Below, one piece after another: positions 53,720 through 62,256 of a stretch of 64,000 bases of DNA. A program made the translations under genes and the position numbers. Within the stretch, counting starts at the first letter, position 1. Each line of letters begins with the position of its first letter. The DNA is from Clostridia bacterium (GTDB taxonomy: Bacteria > Bacillota > Thermoanaerobacteria > Thermoanaerobacterales > Thermoanaerobacteraceae), in contig DULG01000026.1 of the NCBI GenBank assembly GCA_012840485.1, forward strand, positions 1-64,000, read 5' to 3'. The notes under the pieces are model-generated. The model did not search any database. It was not told the origin of the DNA and saw only the letters and a program-made list of their open reading frames with translations.

Positions 53720-53868
53720 TTTATCACCTCGATATATATAATTCACCAAAAAAATTTATTTTCCTTCATGGTTAAAAAATTTAACAAAAATTTAAAGAAA
53801 AAAATAAAAAGTGTGGTAAAATTTATATAAGCATAATTTTGAATTTAAAAAATTGGGAGGTTATAGAA

Positions 53869-54615
53869 GTGAATTTTTTAGAGAGATTATATGGGATACT
53901 TTTTCAGCCGGTAGAAACTATAAAAGAGATTGTAAGGGAAAAACCGATTTGGCAAGCTGCTGTTGTCATTATAGTTACAGGACTATTGACTGTGACAAGC
54001 AATTATAGGTTTACAATGGTTGGTACAGATTTTTTTACTTCCAGCTCAGGTATGCCTGATGTTGGGAGGCTAAGAGCTTTATTTGTTCCGATGGCTGTAT
54101 TTGGGAGTATATTTATAGCTCCTTTGACTTACTTTGTTTATGCAGCAGTGTATCACTTTTTAGCGGAAATTTTAGAAGGTAAAATGTATGCTAAAGTGGA
54201 AGATAATGTATCTTTTGATCAAATTGAAGAGAATAATGCTGAAATTGAACAAAAGGCAAGCGGTGAGAAAGAAGAGGTAGTAATAGGTACAGCAAAGGGA
54301 TTGTATTCTGCAATAGGGTTTGCAAAACTTCCCATGATTTTTATGGTTGTTGTAAACTTATTTGTACGTTTGTTAAATTCAAGAGCTGGCTTAATACTTA
54401 CGTATTTATTTTTAGCGATATTTACTGTATGGGTAATTGTTTTAGAAATTATAGCTATAAAGGAAAATTATAAAATGAGTACGGGGAATGCAGTGCTTGT
54501 ATATTTTCTTCCCTACATAGTTTTGGTCGTTTTATTCATCATAATGATAATTTTTGCAGGTGCTGCATTTATAAGCGTGTTTTCAGATATTTTAAAAAAT
54601 GTTCCATTACAGTAG
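53869..54615 (+). CDS. Yip1-domain membrane protein
   Basis: This 248-residue protein has five predicted membrane helices. FLERLYGILFQPVETIKEI followed by a first helix is the Yip1 domain signature in Firmicutes. Helices 2 and 3 are separated by a long acidic cytoplasmic loop (about residues 105-145). GTG 53869 has GGGAGG 8 bases upstream. Function is unknown. Confidence 0.82.
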   Translation: MNFLERLYGILFQPVETIKEIVREKPIWQAAVVIIVTGLLTVTSNYRFTMVGTDFFTSSSGMPDVGRLRALFVPMAVFGSIFIAPLTYFVYAAVYHFLAEILEGKMYAKVEDNVSFDQIEENNAEIEQKASGEKEEVVIGTAKGLYSAIGFAKLPMIFMVVVNLFVRLLNSRAGLILTYLFLAIFTVWVIVLEIIAIKENYKMSTGNAVLVYFLPYIVLVVLFIIMIIFAGAAFISVFSDILKNVPLQ

Positions 54616-54637
54616 AATATAAAGTTACGGACTTTTT

Positions 54638-54675
54638 AAAAGAAGAGGAGATTTTCTCCTCTTCTTTTATATTTT
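54638..54675 (+). terminator. Terminator after the yip1-like gene
   Basis: A 13-bp perfect stem (54638-54650 with 54656-54668) with a 5-base loop is followed by T-rich sequence. Confidence 0.9.
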
Positions 54676-54760
54676 ATTTGTCGAAAATTATTTTCTACTT
54701 TTTAGCAGGATTTTTTAAATTTATAAAGAATATATAATTAATAGATAGGTGGTGTTGAAT

Positions 54761-55252
54761 ATGGGAGAAAATGGGAAAGTATTAATTAAAGATTTAGAAA
54801 AAAAAGATAAAAGTATATTTTCTATATGGTTACAGGATATTAATGTAGTTAAATTTTTAATTGATTTATTTAAAGTATCTAGAGAGAAAGATAATGTTTT
54901 AAATATACCTTTTGGGAAGAATAGAAAAATGTTTGTGTTGGAAACAAAAGAAGGCGTGAAATTAGGATTTTGTATGTTATACGATATTGATTGGCAGCAA
55001 AAGAGAAGCAGTATGTACATTTACATTGAAAAGAAAAAAGATTTAGGGATAGAAACTGCTCAAGAAATAATTCATTCTCTATTAAAGAGAACTGCGTTAA
55101 AGTATAATTTGAAAGATATTGAGGTTCATACAAAAGATGATGTATTTCTCAAATGTCTCAGAGAAATAGAACATTTTAAGAAAGAAGAAGATGGATATAG
55201 TTTTCACATAGCTTTGGATGAAATAAAAATTCCCGCCAATATGGCCCAATGA
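54761..55252 (+). CDS. GNAT-like protein, degenerate
   Basis: This 163-residue protein has the outline of an N-acetyltransferase: a beta-rich start, a KLGFCMLYDIDW strand and a SSMYIYIEKKKDLGIETAQEIIHSLLKRTA segment where the acetyl-CoA loop would be. The usual R/Q-x-x-G-x-G/A is weak. The activity is doubtful. ATG 54761 follows ATAGGTGG. Confidence 0.55.
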   Translation: MGENGKVLIKDLEKKDKSIFSIWLQDINVVKFLIDLFKVSREKDNVLNIPFGKNRKMFVLETKEGVKLGFCMLYDIDWQQKRSSMYIYIEKKKDLGIETAQEIIHSLLKRTALKYNLKDIEVHTKDDVFLKCLREIEHFKKEEDGYSFHIALDEIKIPANMAQ

Positions 55253-55268
55253 GGCCTTTTATTTTTTG
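55242..55268 (+). terminator. Short terminator overlapping the stop of the GNAT-like gene
   Basis: GGCC...GGCC with a 6-base loop containing the stop codon is followed by TTTTATTTTTT. Confidence 0.6.
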
Positions 55269-55315
55269 ACTTTTTGTATTATAATTTTAATAAATTTGGC
55301 AAGAGGAGTGTTTAC

Positions 55316-55822
55316 ATGAATATACCGAACTCCCTCACTTTTATTAGGTTTTTACTTATCCCTTTTTTTGTGTACACTTATTTTTATATGGCTAAGGGTA
55401 ATATCTATGCTGCGATGGTATTTATTTTATCAGGTGTTACTGATATTTTAGATGGATATATTGCTAGACGTTACAATCAAGTCACAAAAATAGGCACTTT
55501 GCTCGATCCGCTTGCAGATAAGTTGATGATATTAACAGTGTTAACTAGTTTATGGATAAAAGGTTTAATTCCCTTTTTTATTATTGCTATCTTGATGATT
55601 AAGGAATTAGCGATGATAATAGGGGCTGGGATACTTTATAAAAAGCAAAGAATTGCTATACCCGCGAATAATTATGGAAAGGCTGCTACCCTTTTCTTCT
55701 ATGTGGCTGTAATTTTTTCAATTTTTGAGTGGCCTTATGCAAATTTTTTGATGATTTTTGCTTTATCTCTGGCTATTTTAGCTTTTTTCATATATGCTCA
55801 CGAATTTTATAAAAGAAAATAA
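55316..55822 (+). CDS. pgsA: CDP-diacylglycerol--glycerol-3-phosphate 3-phosphatidyltransferase
   Basis: This 168-residue membrane enzyme has the CDP-alcohol phosphotransferase motif DGYIARRYNQVTKIGTLLDP followed by LADK, with all invariant residues (D-G-x2-A-R-x8-G-x3-D-x3-D). It makes phosphatidylglycerophosphate, the precursor of phosphatidylglycerol. ATG 55316 is preceded by AAGAGGAG; the open frame begins earlier at 55274 but without a Shine-Dalgarno. Confidence 0.93.
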   Translation: MNIPNSLTFIRFLLIPFFVYTYFYMAKGNIYAAMVFILSGVTDILDGYIARRYNQVTKIGTLLDPLADKLMILTVLTSLWIKGLIPFFIIAILMIKELAMIIGAGILYKKQRIAIPANNYGKAATLFFYVAVIFSIFEWPYANFLMIFALSLAILAFFIYAHEFYKRK

Positions 55823-55886
55823 AAAATTAAACTTTTTATTATAAAAAGACGATATAAAAAAGTAGGATATTTATTCAGGGGGAGAT

Positions 55887-56233
55887 ATGGCTACGAATGC
55901 TATGCAGTCAGCAGGCCAAAGTATTGAAAAGCAAAATCAAGCTGTAGAAGATACACAAAATGCTTTTAGGGAGTTTGAAACTTTTATAAATGAAATTACA
56001 AAGATGATAATATAAATTCTCTTATGAAGGCTATGGAAGAAAAGAAAAATGAGATTGTGATATCTATGGGAAGTATTTCTGCAATTTCAGAAAAGACAGC
56101 AGCTTCTACTGAAGAAGTAAGTGCTTTTGCAGAAGAGCAACTTTCAGCTGTAGAAAATCTTAAAGAGTCGGCTAAAGATTTAGAAGAGGTAGCGATAAAA
56201 TCAGATGAGGCTGTGAAGATTTTTAAAATTTGA
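55887..56233 (+). pseudogene. Remnant of a methyl-accepting chemotaxis protein C-terminus
   Basis: Two adjoining frames, 55887-56015 and 56024-56233, together read like the last 110 residues of an MCP signalling domain: MQSAGQSIEKQNQAVEDTQNAF, then ISAISEKTAASTEEVSAFAEEQLSAVENLKESAKDLEEVA. The join needs a frameshift near 56,010. The receptor's N-terminal sensor and most of its signalling domain are missing. GGGGGAG just before the first ATG may be chance. Confidence 0.85.
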
Positions 56234-56237
56234 TTAT

Positions 56238-56278
56238 AAAAAGTACTCAGAGGGTAAATCCTTTGAGTACTTTTTTAA
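56238..56278 (+). terminator. Terminator after the chemotaxis-receptor remnant
   Basis: A 16-bp stem (56238-56253 with 56260-56275, one G-U pair) is followed by a T run. Confidence 0.9.
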
Positions 56279-56354
56279 GATTTTGTTTCTTCTAACATAT
56301 ATGCTAAAATAGTTATACACAGAATTAATCGCTATACCATAGGGGGGTGTTAGT

Positions 56355-57182
56355 ATAGAAGCGAAAGAAAAGCTTAAGAAATTGAAAGAGTATTTATTGA
56401 AACTAGACAGAATATTGGTTGCTTTTTCTGGAGGGGTAGATAGCACTTTTTTGGCAAAAGTGAGTCATGATGTTTTAGGAGATAAAATGCTAGCTGTGAC
56501 TCTTACCACTCCAATGCATCCCAAAAGTGAATTAGAGGAAAGTATAAAGTTACCAAAAGAAATAGGCTTTCCTCATTTGGCTGTAGAGTTTAATGATATT
56601 CTTAAAATAGAAGAGTTTAAAAAAAATCCTTTAAACAGATGCTATATATGTAAAACTAATTTATTTTCTAGGCTTAAAGATTTAGCCAAAGAAAAGGGCT
56701 TTAAATACATTATAGAAGGTACTAATGCGGATGACGTATCTGACTTTAGACCTGGAAGAAGAGCATTAAAAGAGCTAGGGATTTTAAGCCCTTTGTTAGA
56801 GTGTGGTATAAAGAAAGAAGAGATAAGAATTTTATCTAAAGAGATGAATCTTCCAACATGGGATAAGCCTTCTTATGCATGCCTTGCTTCAAGGATTCCT
56901 TACGGAGAAGAGATAACTTATGATAAGCTTTCTATGGTAGAAATGGCAGAAGAGAATTTGAGAGACTTAGGCTTTATAGGAATTAGAGTAAGATATCATG
57001 GAGATGTTGCAAGGATTGAGCTTCCAAAGGAGCAGATGGAGAGAATTTTTGAAGAAGGTATAAGGGAAGAAATTGTAAAGAGAATTAAAAATGCTGGCTT
57101 TAAGTATGTAGCACTGGATTTAGAAGGATACAGAACTGGCAGTTTAAATGAACCTCATGTGAAGGTGGTAAAAAATGTATAA
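56355..57182 (+). CDS. larE: ATP-dependent sacrificial sulfur transferase LarE
   Basis: This PP-loop ATPase has AFSGGVDSTFLAKV, RCYICKTNLF (candidate sulphur-donor cysteine), GTNADDVSDFRPGRRAL and SYACLASRIPYG. It adds sulphur to the pyridinium ring during synthesis of the nickel-pincer nucleotide cofactor. In-frame sequence upstream of TTG 56382 (EAKEKLKKLKEYLLKLD...) fits the LarE N-terminus and has a strong AGGGGGGTG six bases before ATA 56355. The coordinates assume the ATA start; TTG 56382 would give a shorter protein with little Shine-Dalgarno. The 3' end overlaps larB by 8 bases. Confidence 0.88.
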   Translation: MEAKEKLKKLKEYLLKLDRILVAFSGGVDSTFLAKVSHDVLGDKMLAVTLTTPMHPKSELEESIKLPKEIGFPHLAVEFNDILKIEEFKKNPLNRCYICKTNLFSRLKDLAKEKGFKYIIEGTNADDVSDFRPGRRALKELGILSPLLECGIKKEEIRILSKEMNLPTWDKPSYACLASRIPYGEEITYDKLSMVEMAEENLRDLGFIGIRVRYHGDVARIELPKEQMERIFEEGIREEIVKRIKNAGFKYVALDLEGYRTGSLNEPHVKVVKNV

Positions 57183-57936
57183 TGAAAGGATATTAGAGGT
57201 TTTGATGAATTTTAAGCAAGATAAAATATCTAAAGAAGAAGCGTTAAAAGCATTAAAGAAACTTCCTTATGAGGATTTAGGATTTGCTAAAATTGATTAT
57301 CATAGAGAAGTAAGGAAGGGATTTCCTGAGGTAATTTTTTGCGAAGGTAAGACTCCGGAGCAGGTTAAAGAGATAGCCTTGAATATGCATAAAAATGGAA
57401 GTGACGTTTTAGGGACAAGAGCATCAAAAGATCATTTTAAAGCAGTGAAAGAAGTAGTAGATAAAGCGGTATATTATAAAGAGGCTCGCATAATTTCTAT
57501 TAAAAATACACCAGTGAAAAAGACAAAAGGCATAATTGGGGTAGTAGCTGCAGGGACTTCTGATTTACCTATTGCGGAAGAAGCGGCTGTTACTGCAGAA
57601 CTTATGGGAAACAGTGTAAAAAGGTTTTATGATGTAGGGGTTGCAGGACTACATAGGCTTTTAGATAAATTAGATGAAATTAGGCAATGCCGAGTGCTAA
57701 TTGCAGTTGCTGGAATGGAAGGAGCCCTTCCTACTGTTTTAGGAGGATTGGTAAGTGTTCCTATAATTGCAGTACCTACAAGTGTAGGATATGGTACTAA
57801 TTTTCATGGTTTGTCAGCCCTTTTAGCAATGCTTAATTCCTGTTCCAGTGGAGTAAGTGTTGTAAATATTGACAATGGTTTTGGGGCGGCTTATTCGGCA
57901 ACTTTAATAAATAAAATAGGGGAGGAATCAAAATGA
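57175..57936 (+). CDS. larB: Pyridinium-3,5-biscarboxylic acid mononucleotide synthase LarB
   Basis: This 253-residue protein has a PurE-like C-terminal half (GVVAAGTSDLPIAEEAAVTAELMG, AVAGMEGALPTVLGGLVSVPIIAVPTSVGYG). The N-terminal part reads DYHREVRKGFPEVIFCEGKTPEQV. It carboxylates and hydrolyses nicotinic acid adenine dinucleotide in the first step toward the nickel-pincer cofactor. ATG 57175 overlaps larE; the gene ends in ATGA with larC. Confidence 0.95.
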   Translation: MYNERILEVLMNFKQDKISKEEALKALKKLPYEDLGFAKIDYHREVRKGFPEVIFCEGKTPEQVKEIALNMHKNGSDVLGTRASKDHFKAVKEVVDKAVYYKEARIISIKNTPVKKTKGIIGVVAAGTSDLPIAEEAAVTAELMGNSVKRFYDVGVAGLHRLLDKLDEIRQCRVLIAVAGMEGALPTVLGGLVSVPIIAVPTSVGYGTNFHGLSALLAMLNSCSSGVSVVNIDNGFGAAYSATLINKIGEESK

Positions 57937-58673
57937 AAATATTGTATTTTGACTGTTTTGCTGGAATTTCTGGAGATATGACTATTGCTTCACTGCTTTA
58001 TCATGTTGATGAAGAAGAGTTTAAAAAACAGGTCAAGAAAATCGCTTTGGATAATTTTGATGTAAAAATAGAGCAGACGCGTAAAAAAAGTATAAATGCT
58101 AAGACTTTTAAGGTATTGTATGAGGAGGAGCACCATCACCATCACAGACATTTAAAGGATGTTAGAGAAATTATAGAAAAAAGTGATTTAGAAGAAGAAG
58201 TCAAGAAAAAGAGTATTGAGATGTTTGAAAAGTTGGCAGAAGCGGAGGCAAAGGTACACGGAAAAAGTGTGGAAGAAATACATTTTCATGAGGTAGGAGC
58301 AGTTGATTCAATTGTAGATATAATAGGGACTGCAATTCTTATACACATGATAAAGCCTGATAAAATTGTATCTTCTCCACTTCCTGTAACATCCGGTTTT
58401 GTAAAGACACAGCATGGTCTTATGCCTGTTCCCGCACCTGCAACAGCAGAGCTTTTAAAGGGTATACCTGTTTACAAGAGCGATATAGAAGGAGAAATTG
58501 TGACTCCAACTGGAGCTGTTATTATAAAGACTTTGGCGAATGAATTTAGTGGAGTACCAGATATGACAATACACTCTATAGGTTATGGAGCTGGCAATAA
58601 GGAGTTGGAAATACCTAATTTGTTGAGAACATATGTAGGGGAAGAGGAAGTAAAAAAAAACCTGAGCCGTTGA
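57933..58673 (+). CDS. larC: Nickel insertion protein LarC, N-terminal part (LarC1 frame)
   Basis: This 246-residue frame reads KILYFDCFAGISGDMTIASLL, then a His-rich EEEHHHHHRHLKD segment likely to hold nickel, then HFHEVGAVDSIVDIIGTA and VTPTGAVIIKTLA. Close relatives have a second half, which here lies in the -1 frame beginning at or before 58670. A slippery A-AAA-AAC at 58655-58661, just before the frame-0 stop, suggests that full-length LarC is made by programmed frameshifting. LarC inserts nickel into the pincer cofactor. Confidence 0.93.
   Translation: MKILYFDCFAGISGDMTIASLLYHVDEEEFKKQVKKIALDNFDVKIEQTRKKSINAKTFKVLYEEEHHHHHRHLKDVREIIEKSDLEEEVKKKSIEMFEKLAEAEAKVHGKSVEEIHFHEVGAVDSIVDIIGTAILIHMIKPDKIVSSPLPVTSGFVKTQHGLMPVPAPATAELLKGIPVYKSDIEGEIVTPTGAVIIKTLANEFSGVPDMTIHSIGYGAGNKELEIPNLLRTYVGEEEVKKNLSR
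58637..58661 (+). promoter_or_regulatory. Probable programmed -1 ribosomal frameshift site in larC
   Basis: Nine A residues (58652-58660) followed by C give a slippery A-AAA-AAC in correct phase (58655-58661). AGGGG (58637-58641) and GAGGA (58644-58648) lie 6-14 bases upstream, as in the Shine-Dalgarno-like stimulator of dnaX. After a -1 shift the product continues KKKPEPLIVLETNIDDM, which is the normal family sequence. In Lactobacillus plantarum larC is also expressed as two frames. Confidence 0.82.
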
Positions 58674-59110
58674 TAGTTTTAGAGACTAATATAGACGACA
58701 TGAATCCTGAATTTTATCAGTATTTATTTGACAGGCTTTTTGAAAATGGGGCGTTGGATGTATTTTTGACCCCTATTATTATGAAAAAACAAAGGCCCGG
58801 TACACTTTTGAAAGTAATTTGTGAGAAAGAAAAATTTGAAAGGTTGAAGGAAATAATTTTTAAAGAAACTTCCACTTTTGGGATAAGGTATTATGAAGTT
58901 TTAAGGCATAAACTAGATAGGAATTTTGAAAACATTGAAACTTCTTATGGAAATATAAGGGTGAAAAAGGGATATCTTAATGGTAAGCTTATTAAAGCTT
59001 ATCCTGAATATGAGGATGTAAAAGCTATTGCACAGATGTCAGGACAGTCAATAAGCGATATATATAGAAATGCGATGAAATATATAGAAGAGATGTTTTT
59101 CAAATTTTAA
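58670..59110 (+). CDS. larC: Nickel insertion protein LarC, C-terminal part (LarC2 frame)
   Basis: This frame is 146 residues when counted from TTG 58670, but it is probably translated as a fusion from the upstream frame. LETNIDDMNPEFYQYLFDRLFENGALDVFLTPIIMKKQRPGTLLK is conserved in LarC C-terminal domains, as is YGNIRVKKG. No Shine-Dalgarno of its own is placed well, although the upstream GGGGAAGAGG could serve. No larA (lactate racemase) gene is in the window, so the cofactor's user is encoded elsewhere. Confidence 0.92.
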   Translation: MIVLETNIDDMNPEFYQYLFDRLFENGALDVFLTPIIMKKQRPGTLLKVICEKEKFERLKEIIFKETSTFGIRYYEVLRHKLDRNFENIETSYGNIRVKKGYLNGKLIKAYPEYEDVKAIAQMSGQSISDIYRNAMKYIEEMFFKF

Positions 59111-59140
59111 AAGCGGGAATTATTTCCCCGCTTTTAAAGT
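59107..59140. terminator. Bidirectional terminator after larC
   Basis: An 11-bp perfect stem (59107-59117 with 59127-59137) overlaps the larC stop and lies at the end of the convergent sensor-kinase gene. Confidence 0.9.
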
Positions 59141-60478
59141 TAAGTAAAAAGTTGTTCCTACACCTTCTTGACTTTGTATACCGTATTTACTGCCGTGGAG
59201 TGTCAATATCTCTTTTACTATTGCAAGGCCAAGTCCTGTACCCGATTTATTCCCTTTATAATATCTATCAAAAATATGTTCTAAGTCTTTTTGAGGTATA
59301 CCACATCCAGTGTCTGATATCTTGATTAACACTTCACTGCCTTGAAGTTGTGACGTTATAGTTAGGACTCCACCATTTTCCATACTCGCTATAGCATTGC
59401 TTATTATATTTATAATTGCCCTTTTTATCATTTCTCTATCTGCTATCACTTTGAGTTTTAGATTTTCAAGCTTTACTTCAATGTTTTTTTCTAAAATTTG
59501 AATTTCAAATATGTCCAATGTCTCAAATATTAGTTTTTCTAAATCGATGTTTTCTTCTTTTATTTCTACCATTCCCGATTGAAGTTTAGAAAGTTGCAGC
59601 ACGTCATCAACTAATTTGGACATTCTCTCAGTTTCTTTAATCACTGTGTTTAAATATTTTTCTCTTTTTTCTTTGTCTTCTCCATAGTAGTCCAAAAGCA
59701 TTTCAGAGTATCCTCTTATGAGACCCAAGGGAGTTTTTAAATCATGGCTTATATTTGCGATTAAATCTTTTCTAAATTTATCTGTAATAGACAATTGTTT
59801 TACCATGGTATTCATAGACTTTGCTAGGTCTCCCAATTCGTCGTCTTCTCTGTAGTTTATTTTGACATTTAAATTTCCTGAAGCTATTTGATGAGCTGCA
59901 TTTTTTAAAATTTGTATAGGGCGGGTAAATTTCTTGGACATGGAAATTGATATGAATAAAATTGCGACTATTGTCAACGCAAAAATCCACCAGAAGACCT
60001 CTTTAAAAAGGTTAACAGAGTCATTTATAGCAGCCATAGGTAAGCTCATTATTAAAGTAGCTGGTTTGCCATTGTATAAAAAGGGCTTTACAATTGAGAG
60101 GTATTCTATGTGTAAAAAAGGATGTTCATATTTTACAACTTTAACAGTGCCTGTAGGGTGCAAAAGTGCTTCAGGAATTCCTAACCCTCTCATCCCATGA
60201 CTCCTATTGTTTCCAGCAATTACTATATTGTTTTCTGTTATTGCTATAACGCGCGCATTGGATTTGTCAATAAGTTCACTTATGAGCATTTCATTGTTAT
60301 TATTTATGGCTTGTACTATTTGTTCACTATAATTTTTAAGTTGATTTATTTTGTAATATTCATAGATTTTATTGATAAAAACTACTTGCGTAAGCCAGAA
60401 CATACCAAGTATTATTATTCCTACTGAAAGATAAGATATAAAAAGTTTTTTTCTAATGCCTTTCAAGTTATTCACCAT
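59120..60478 (-). CDS. Sensor histidine kinase
   Basis: This 452-residue membrane kinase has a first helix at about 12-35, an extracytoplasmic sensor of about 125 residues, a second helix at about 158-180, a HAMP domain (FTRPIQILKNAAHQIASGNL) and then HisKA with His245 in NISHDLKTPLG. N, G1 and G2 boxes follow (IISNAIASMENGG, DTGCGIPQKDL, KSGTGLGLAIVKEI). It pairs with the response regulator whose gene ends within its start: ATG 60478 overlaps by 11 bases. Confidence 0.95.
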   Translation of the reverse strand: MVNNLKGIRKKLFISYLSVGIIILGMFWLTQVVFINKIYEYYKINQLKNYSEQIVQAINNNNEMLISELIDKSNARVIAITENNIVIAGNNRSHGMRGLGIPEALLHPTGTVKVVKYEHPFLHIEYLSIVKPFLYNGKPATLIMSLPMAAINDSVNLFKEVFWWIFALTIVAILFISISMSKKFTRPIQILKNAAHQIASGNLNVKINYREDDELGDLAKSMNTMVKQLSITDKFRKDLIANISHDLKTPLGLIRGYSEMLLDYYGEDKEKREKYLNTVIKETERMSKLVDDVLQLSKLQSGMVEIKEENIDLEKLIFETLDIFEIQILEKNIEVKLENLKLKVIADREMIKRAIINIISNAIASMENGGVLTITSQLQGSEVLIKISDTGCGIPQKDLEHIFDRYYKGNKSGTGLGLAIVKEILTLHGSKYGIQSQEGVGTTFYLTLKAGK

Positions 60479-61145
60479 CCAATTTATAACCTATTCCCCA
60501 AACAGTTTTTATAAGACTTCGCTTTTCTCCCAGTTTTTCTCGCAACTGTTTTATATGGGTGTCCACTGTCCTTAAGTCTCCATAAAAATCATATCCCCAT
60601 ACCTCATTGAGGCACTTTTCACGGGATACGACCTTTCCTTTATTATCCACTAAAAGCTTTAAAAGGTCAAATTCCTTTGGAGTGAGGTCAATTTTTTCTC
60701 CATCTACAGTAACTTCACGAGAATGCACATCTATAGAAATTCCTTTGTATTCTGTCTTTCCATCATCTTCTTGTTGAGCGCCATATGTCCTTGATAAAAT
60801 TGCTTTAACGCGTGCTATTACCTCTTTGGGACTAAAGGGCTTTACCACATAGTCATCTGCTCCTAATTCGAATCCCAAAAGTTTGTCGTATTCTTCACCT
60901 CTTGCTGTTATCATCATCACAGGGACTTTTGATTTTTCTCTGATTGTCTTTAAAAGGCTCCAGCCACTTATGTCTGGAAGCATTATGTCCAAAAGGATTA
61001 TACTTATATCTTTATTATTATTAAAAAGTTCAAGACCTATTTTTCCATTTTCTGCTATTAACACCTGATACTCATTGTTTTCTAAATAAGTTTTTAATAT
61101 ATCTCTCATTCCTTCTTCATCTTCAATCACTAAAACTTTATGCAT
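60468..61145 (-). CDS. OmpR/PhoB-family response regulator
   Basis: This 225-residue regulator has a receiver domain with the phospho-acceptor Asp53 (ILLDIMLPD) and Lys102 (DYVVKPF), and a winged-helix DNA-binding domain (LTPKEFDLLKLLVDNKGKVVSREKCLNEVWGYDF, RTVDTHIKQLREKLG). OmpR-type dimers bind direct repeats with 11-bp spacing. Such repeats stand just upstream of the divergent gene at 61306 and again at 62257-62295. ATG 61145 follows AGGAGG. Confidence 0.95.
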   Translation of the reverse strand: MHKVLVIEDEEGMRDILKTYLENNEYQVLIAENGKIGLELFNNNKDISIILLDIMLPDISGWSLLKTIREKSKVPVMMITARGEEYDKLLGFELGADDYVVKPFSPKEVIARVKAILSRTYGAQQEDDGKTEYKGISIDVHSREVTVDGEKIDLTPKEFDLLKLLVDNKGKVVSREKCLNEVWGYDFYGDLRTVDTHIKQLREKLGEKRSLIKTVWGIGYKLDGE

Positions 61146-61212
61146 GAAAACACACCTCCTAATTTTAGTTTACTTATTTTTCGGCAAGTTTACAATATTT
61201 TAAATTAAACTT

Positions 61213-61265
61213 TCACACTTTCCTCACAAATTATAAAAAATTATGTCAAACTTTAGGGATATTAT
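61213..61265 (+). promoter_or_regulatory. Response-regulator-type direct repeat and promoter, copy 1
   Basis: TCACAC (61213-61218) and TCACAA (61224-61229) are 11 bp apart. Exactly 30 bases separate the second half-site from TATTAT (61260-61265). No consensus -35 lies in between, as expected of an activator-dependent promoter. It shares the word TCAAACT..AGGG with copy 2. Confidence 0.75.
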
Positions 61266-61305
61266 AAAAATGAAACCCGATAAATTAAAAAGGAGGTGTT
61301 GAAAA

Positions 61306-62199
61306 ATGAAAAGAAGTAAGTGGCTTATAGCTCTAGCGGTGGTATTAGCATTAGCAATTCCTTTGACAGTTTTTGCAGCAAATACCAATTCGCCAGTTGT
61401 AAACAGCATAAAAGGCTTTTTGGGGATTGACACATCAAAACTTACACCAGAGCAAAAGCAAATAATTACTGATTACAACAAAAAAATTGCTGACCTTGAG
61501 AAAGAGTTTATAAACAAACTCTTATCAGAAGGGCTTATAACGGAGCAGCAGGCGGACAATATAATCAAAAATATTGACAGCAAAGTTTCAAAAGCAAATC
61601 AAGACAATGTTCCCTTCTTCATTGGTGGCGGAAGAGGATTTGACAAAGGATATTTTGGAATAGGCCCAATTGATACTTCAAAGCTTACAGAACAACAAAA
61701 AGCAGCTTTGACAGAAATATACAAACAAATGGCGTCACTTCAGAAGGATATAGTAAACAAATTGGTATCTGAAGGATTATTGACTCAAGACCAAGCAAAC
61801 AAAATCACAAGTGCGATAGATAATGCAATAGCTAATGCTGATAAAAAAGGCTATGCTATGTTCGGTGGCAACGATGGATTAGGGTTTATTTTGAGAGGTG
61901 TTGATCCATCTAAATTGACAGACCAGCAAAAGAATGAGTTAATCAATTATTACAAACAAATGGCACAATTGCAAAAACAATTAGTTGATAAATTTGTAAG
62001 CTTTGGAGTTATTACTCAGGACCAAGGAAATACGATTAAAAATAGAATTGATACAATGGTAAAAAATATGGAACAAAACGGATTGCCTCAAGGATTTTTC
62101 AAACATTTTGAAGGAAAAAGAGGAGATTTTAAAGGTAAATGGCATAAATGGAATGAACAAACCAATACTGCTCCTCAAGGATATAACAATTCACTTTAA
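61306..62199 (+). CDS. Secreted protein with three DUF2680-type repeats
   Basis: This 297-residue protein has a signal peptide (SKWLIALAVVLALAIPLTVFA, cleavage near AANTN). Three repeats of about 70-80 residues follow, each DTSKLTPEQK... or DPSKLTDQQK..., then LQKDIVNKLVSEGLLTQDQAN and a short aromatic Gly-rich linker. The repeats fit the DUF2680 family of short helical hairpins. The tail is basic and Gln/Asn-rich. The start is ATG 61306 behind AAGGAGG. It is divergent from, and probably controlled by, the response regulator. Function is unknown. Confidence 0.82.
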   Translation: MKRSKWLIALAVVLALAIPLTVFAANTNSPVVNSIKGFLGIDTSKLTPEQKQIITDYNKKIADLEKEFINKLLSEGLITEQQADNIIKNIDSKVSKANQDNVPFFIGGGRGFDKGYFGIGPIDTSKLTEQQKAALTEIYKQMASLQKDIVNKLVSEGLLTQDQANKITSAIDNAIANADKKGYAMFGGNDGLGFILRGVDPSKLTDQQKNELINYYKQMAQLQKQLVDKFVSFGVITQDQGNTIKNRIDTMVKNMEQNGLPQGFFKHFEGKRGDFKGKWHKWNEQTNTAPQGYNNSL

Positions 62200-62211
62200 C
62201 TGATATAATTT

Positions 62212-62237
62212 AGGATGGCTAAATGCCATCCTTTTTA
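62212..62237 (+). terminator. Terminator after the three-repeat secreted protein gene
   Basis: An 8-bp perfect stem (62212-62219 with 62225-62232) is followed by TTTTT. Confidence 0.85.
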
Positions 62238-62256
62238 AGTTTTACAAAAAAGAGTT

